DNA of 23,706 nt, taken from IMG/VR virus record IMGVR_UViG_3300022921_000111, positions 1 to 23,706 of that record; one strand, given 5' to 3'. Shown here piece by piece: positions 22,806 through 23,706 of this stretch (position 1 is its first letter; the number at the start of each line of letters is the position of its first letter). A program made the position numbers and the translations under genes. Source of the stretch: a virus. The notes under the pieces were generated by a model, which saw nothing but the letters and a program-made list of their open reading frames with translations, was not told the origin of the DNA and ran no database searches.

Positions 22806-22811
22806 TGTTTA

Positions 22812-22817
22812 ATTATA
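22812..22817 (-). promoter_or_regulatory. -10 (TATAAT), 6 nt before ATG: leaderless promoter candidate
   Basis: TATAAT is followed by TAAACA and the ATG at 22805, with no SD. It is placed 2 bases after the stop codon of the 192-residue gene. It lacks the TGn extension but shares the 6-nt distance with three other sites. Confidence 0.5.
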
Positions 22818-22819
22818 CC

Positions 22820-23398
22820 CTATCCAGACAAAGCCAAGACTAGTCCAATACTTACCCCTGGTCCTGTAGGCCCTGTAGCACCAGTAAGGTTTGCAGAAGC
22901 TTCTATCCAATATGAGTCATAATAAACATAAAGTCTTGCCTCTGTTGAATTAAACCATGCGTCGCCCTCTTCTGGGCTGACTGGTGCTGTGTCAGAAACC
23001 GTATAGTTTCCATCAGGCCCAGTAGGTCCAGTTGGACCAGGCAAGCCACCCTCAGCTATCTGAATCCACTGTGATGTATCAGCATCAGTATAATAAACAG
23101 AGGTCAAACCATTGGATGTATTAAACCAAATATCACCAGATTCAGGACTAGATGGTGCTGTAGGTCCAGTTATATGTGTTGTAGCACCTGTCTCAACACC
23201 GCCACCTACAGTTGCTGGACCCCAAACACCAGAAGAATAAACTAGTGCTTGTCCATTAGATGCACCAGAAACACTTACGTCAGAAAGATCATCGATAGAT
23301 GATGCCTCTGTTATAACATTGTTACCATTTACGGAAGCGGTAGCACCTTCGACAATAAGACCATTCTTGACCTTAAAGTCTTTGTTATCTGTAGCCAA
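22820..23398 (-). CDS. Collagen-like fibre protein, TTG start
   Basis: A 192-residue protein. Residues 1-30 (ATDNKDFKVKNGLIVEGAT) are an opening I recall from aquatic phage fibres. Residues about 36-62 are the LSDV module (DDLSDVSVSGASNGQALVYSSGVWG). Residues 74-115 and 131-168 are two copies of the P.sP..GD.WFN......vYY.d...W module, each followed by collagen-like triplets (118-130 [11 protein letters not shown]; 172-181). The end is PGVSIGLVLALSG. The start must be TTG: an in-frame TAG lies two codons upstream and no in-frame ATG follows nearby. GGAGGTGG upstream is a strong SD. It lies 22 bases after the stop of the first gene. Confidence 0.8.
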   Translation of the reverse strand: MATDNKDFKVKNGLIVEGATASVNGNNVITEASSIDDLSDVSVSGASNGQALVYSSGVWGPATVGGGVETGATTHITGPTAPSSPESGDIWFNTSNGLTSVYYTDADTSQWIQIAEGGLPGPTGPTGPDGNYTVSDTAPVSPEEGDAWFNSTEARLYVYYDSYWIEASANLTGATGPTGPGVSIGLVLALSG

Positions 23399-23420
23399 GT
23401 GCTACCACCTCCATAAATTT

Positions 23421-23705
23421 CTATGCTATAAGTGTACCAAATACTTTTACAGTAGTTGTTGCTGTTCCAGCGGTATAAAGAATCTCAACGTCTGTTCCAT
23501 TGATACCAGCGGTAATTACACCAAGACTTCCATTAGTTCCAACAACTGCATATTCTGTAATTGCAATGTTGTCTGATGTGTCTAGTGTTACTAGTATTTC
23601 TGATACCTCGGTGTGAGTTGAGTATGCTGCTTTTACTACAAACTTTGCTGCTCTGTAATCTGCTTTAGCCCATGCATACACTGCTGTTTGGTTTGTGTTA
23701 GACAT
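23421..23705 (-). CDS. Small beta-rich virion protein, or C-terminal end of a longer fibre
   Basis: A 94-residue protein: MSNTNQTAVYAWAKADYRAAKFVVKAAYSTHTEVSEILVTLDTSDNIAITEYAVVGTNGSLG, then GTDVEILYTAGTATTTVKVFGTLIA. The pattern YR.AKf.v......TEvsEilv..D....i.eY..v.TnGsLg.......g..v.l.yt......vKv..t.I is one I recall as a C-terminal domain of fibres in marine phages. The first codon lies one base from the window edge, so the frame may continue upstream and the ATG may be internal. It is followed by the TTG-start collagen-like gene. Confidence 0.65.
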   Translation of the reverse strand: MSNTNQTAVYAWAKADYRAAKFVVKAAYSTHTEVSEILVTLDTSDNIAITEYAVVGTNGSLGVITAGINGTDVEILYTAGTATTTVKVFGTLIA

Positions 23706-23706
23706 T

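Overview
The window is the structural (late) region of a tailed dsDNA phage or prophage. All 28 genes, plus one nested start, lie on the minus strand, so the order of expression runs from position 23706 down to 1. No tRNA, CRISPR array, insertion sequence, integrase or terminase is visible. Coding density is very high and no gap between genes exceeds about 90 bases. A major tail (tube) protein is present and no sheath gene lies between the connectors and the tape measure, so the morphology looks siphovirus-like (non-contractile). The DNA is AT-rich. Several genes have a -10 hexamer only 6 nt upstream of ATG and no Shine-Dalgarno (SD) sequence, which suggests leaderless mRNAs. Such mRNAs are common in Actinobacteria (also Deinococcus). 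From memory, the head-neck-tail proteins look like those of actinobacteriophages, while several small virion proteins look like those of aquatic phages. My best guess is a phage of an AT-rich aquatic actinobacterium; this is inference.

Region A (23705 to 14474 and on to 10558) is a host-recognition and virion-decoration block placed before the head genes. It holds three collagen-like (GPT-repeat) fibre proteins, two glycine-rich adhesin-like proteins each preceded by a small overlapping partner, and two related beta-rich fibre proteins. It also holds a tail-fibre-assembly-like protein, a GT2 glycosyltransferase with a repeat-rich C-terminus, and a 1294-residue protein with LamG/concanavalin-like folds. 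Region B (10540 to 6010) is the head module: a small conserved protein, the portal, an XkdF-type prohead protease fused to a scaffold (with a strong internal start that should also make free scaffold), and the major capsid protein, followed by a terminator. Region C (5924 to 1) is the neck and tail module: a small head protein, adaptor, stopper-like, neck and terminator-like proteins, the tail tube protein followed by a second terminator, two paralogous tail assembly chaperones, and the first 373 residues of the tape measure.

Most non-coupled gaps carry a TATAAT-like box, often extended (TGnTATAAT). This suggests many small promoters across the block rather than one late promoter. The observations most worth checking are the leaderless promoter-start fusions, the nested scaffold start, the two-gene replacement of the usual chaperone frameshift, the duplicated small-protein/Gly-rich cassette, and a glycosyltransferase next to GPT-repeat fibres.
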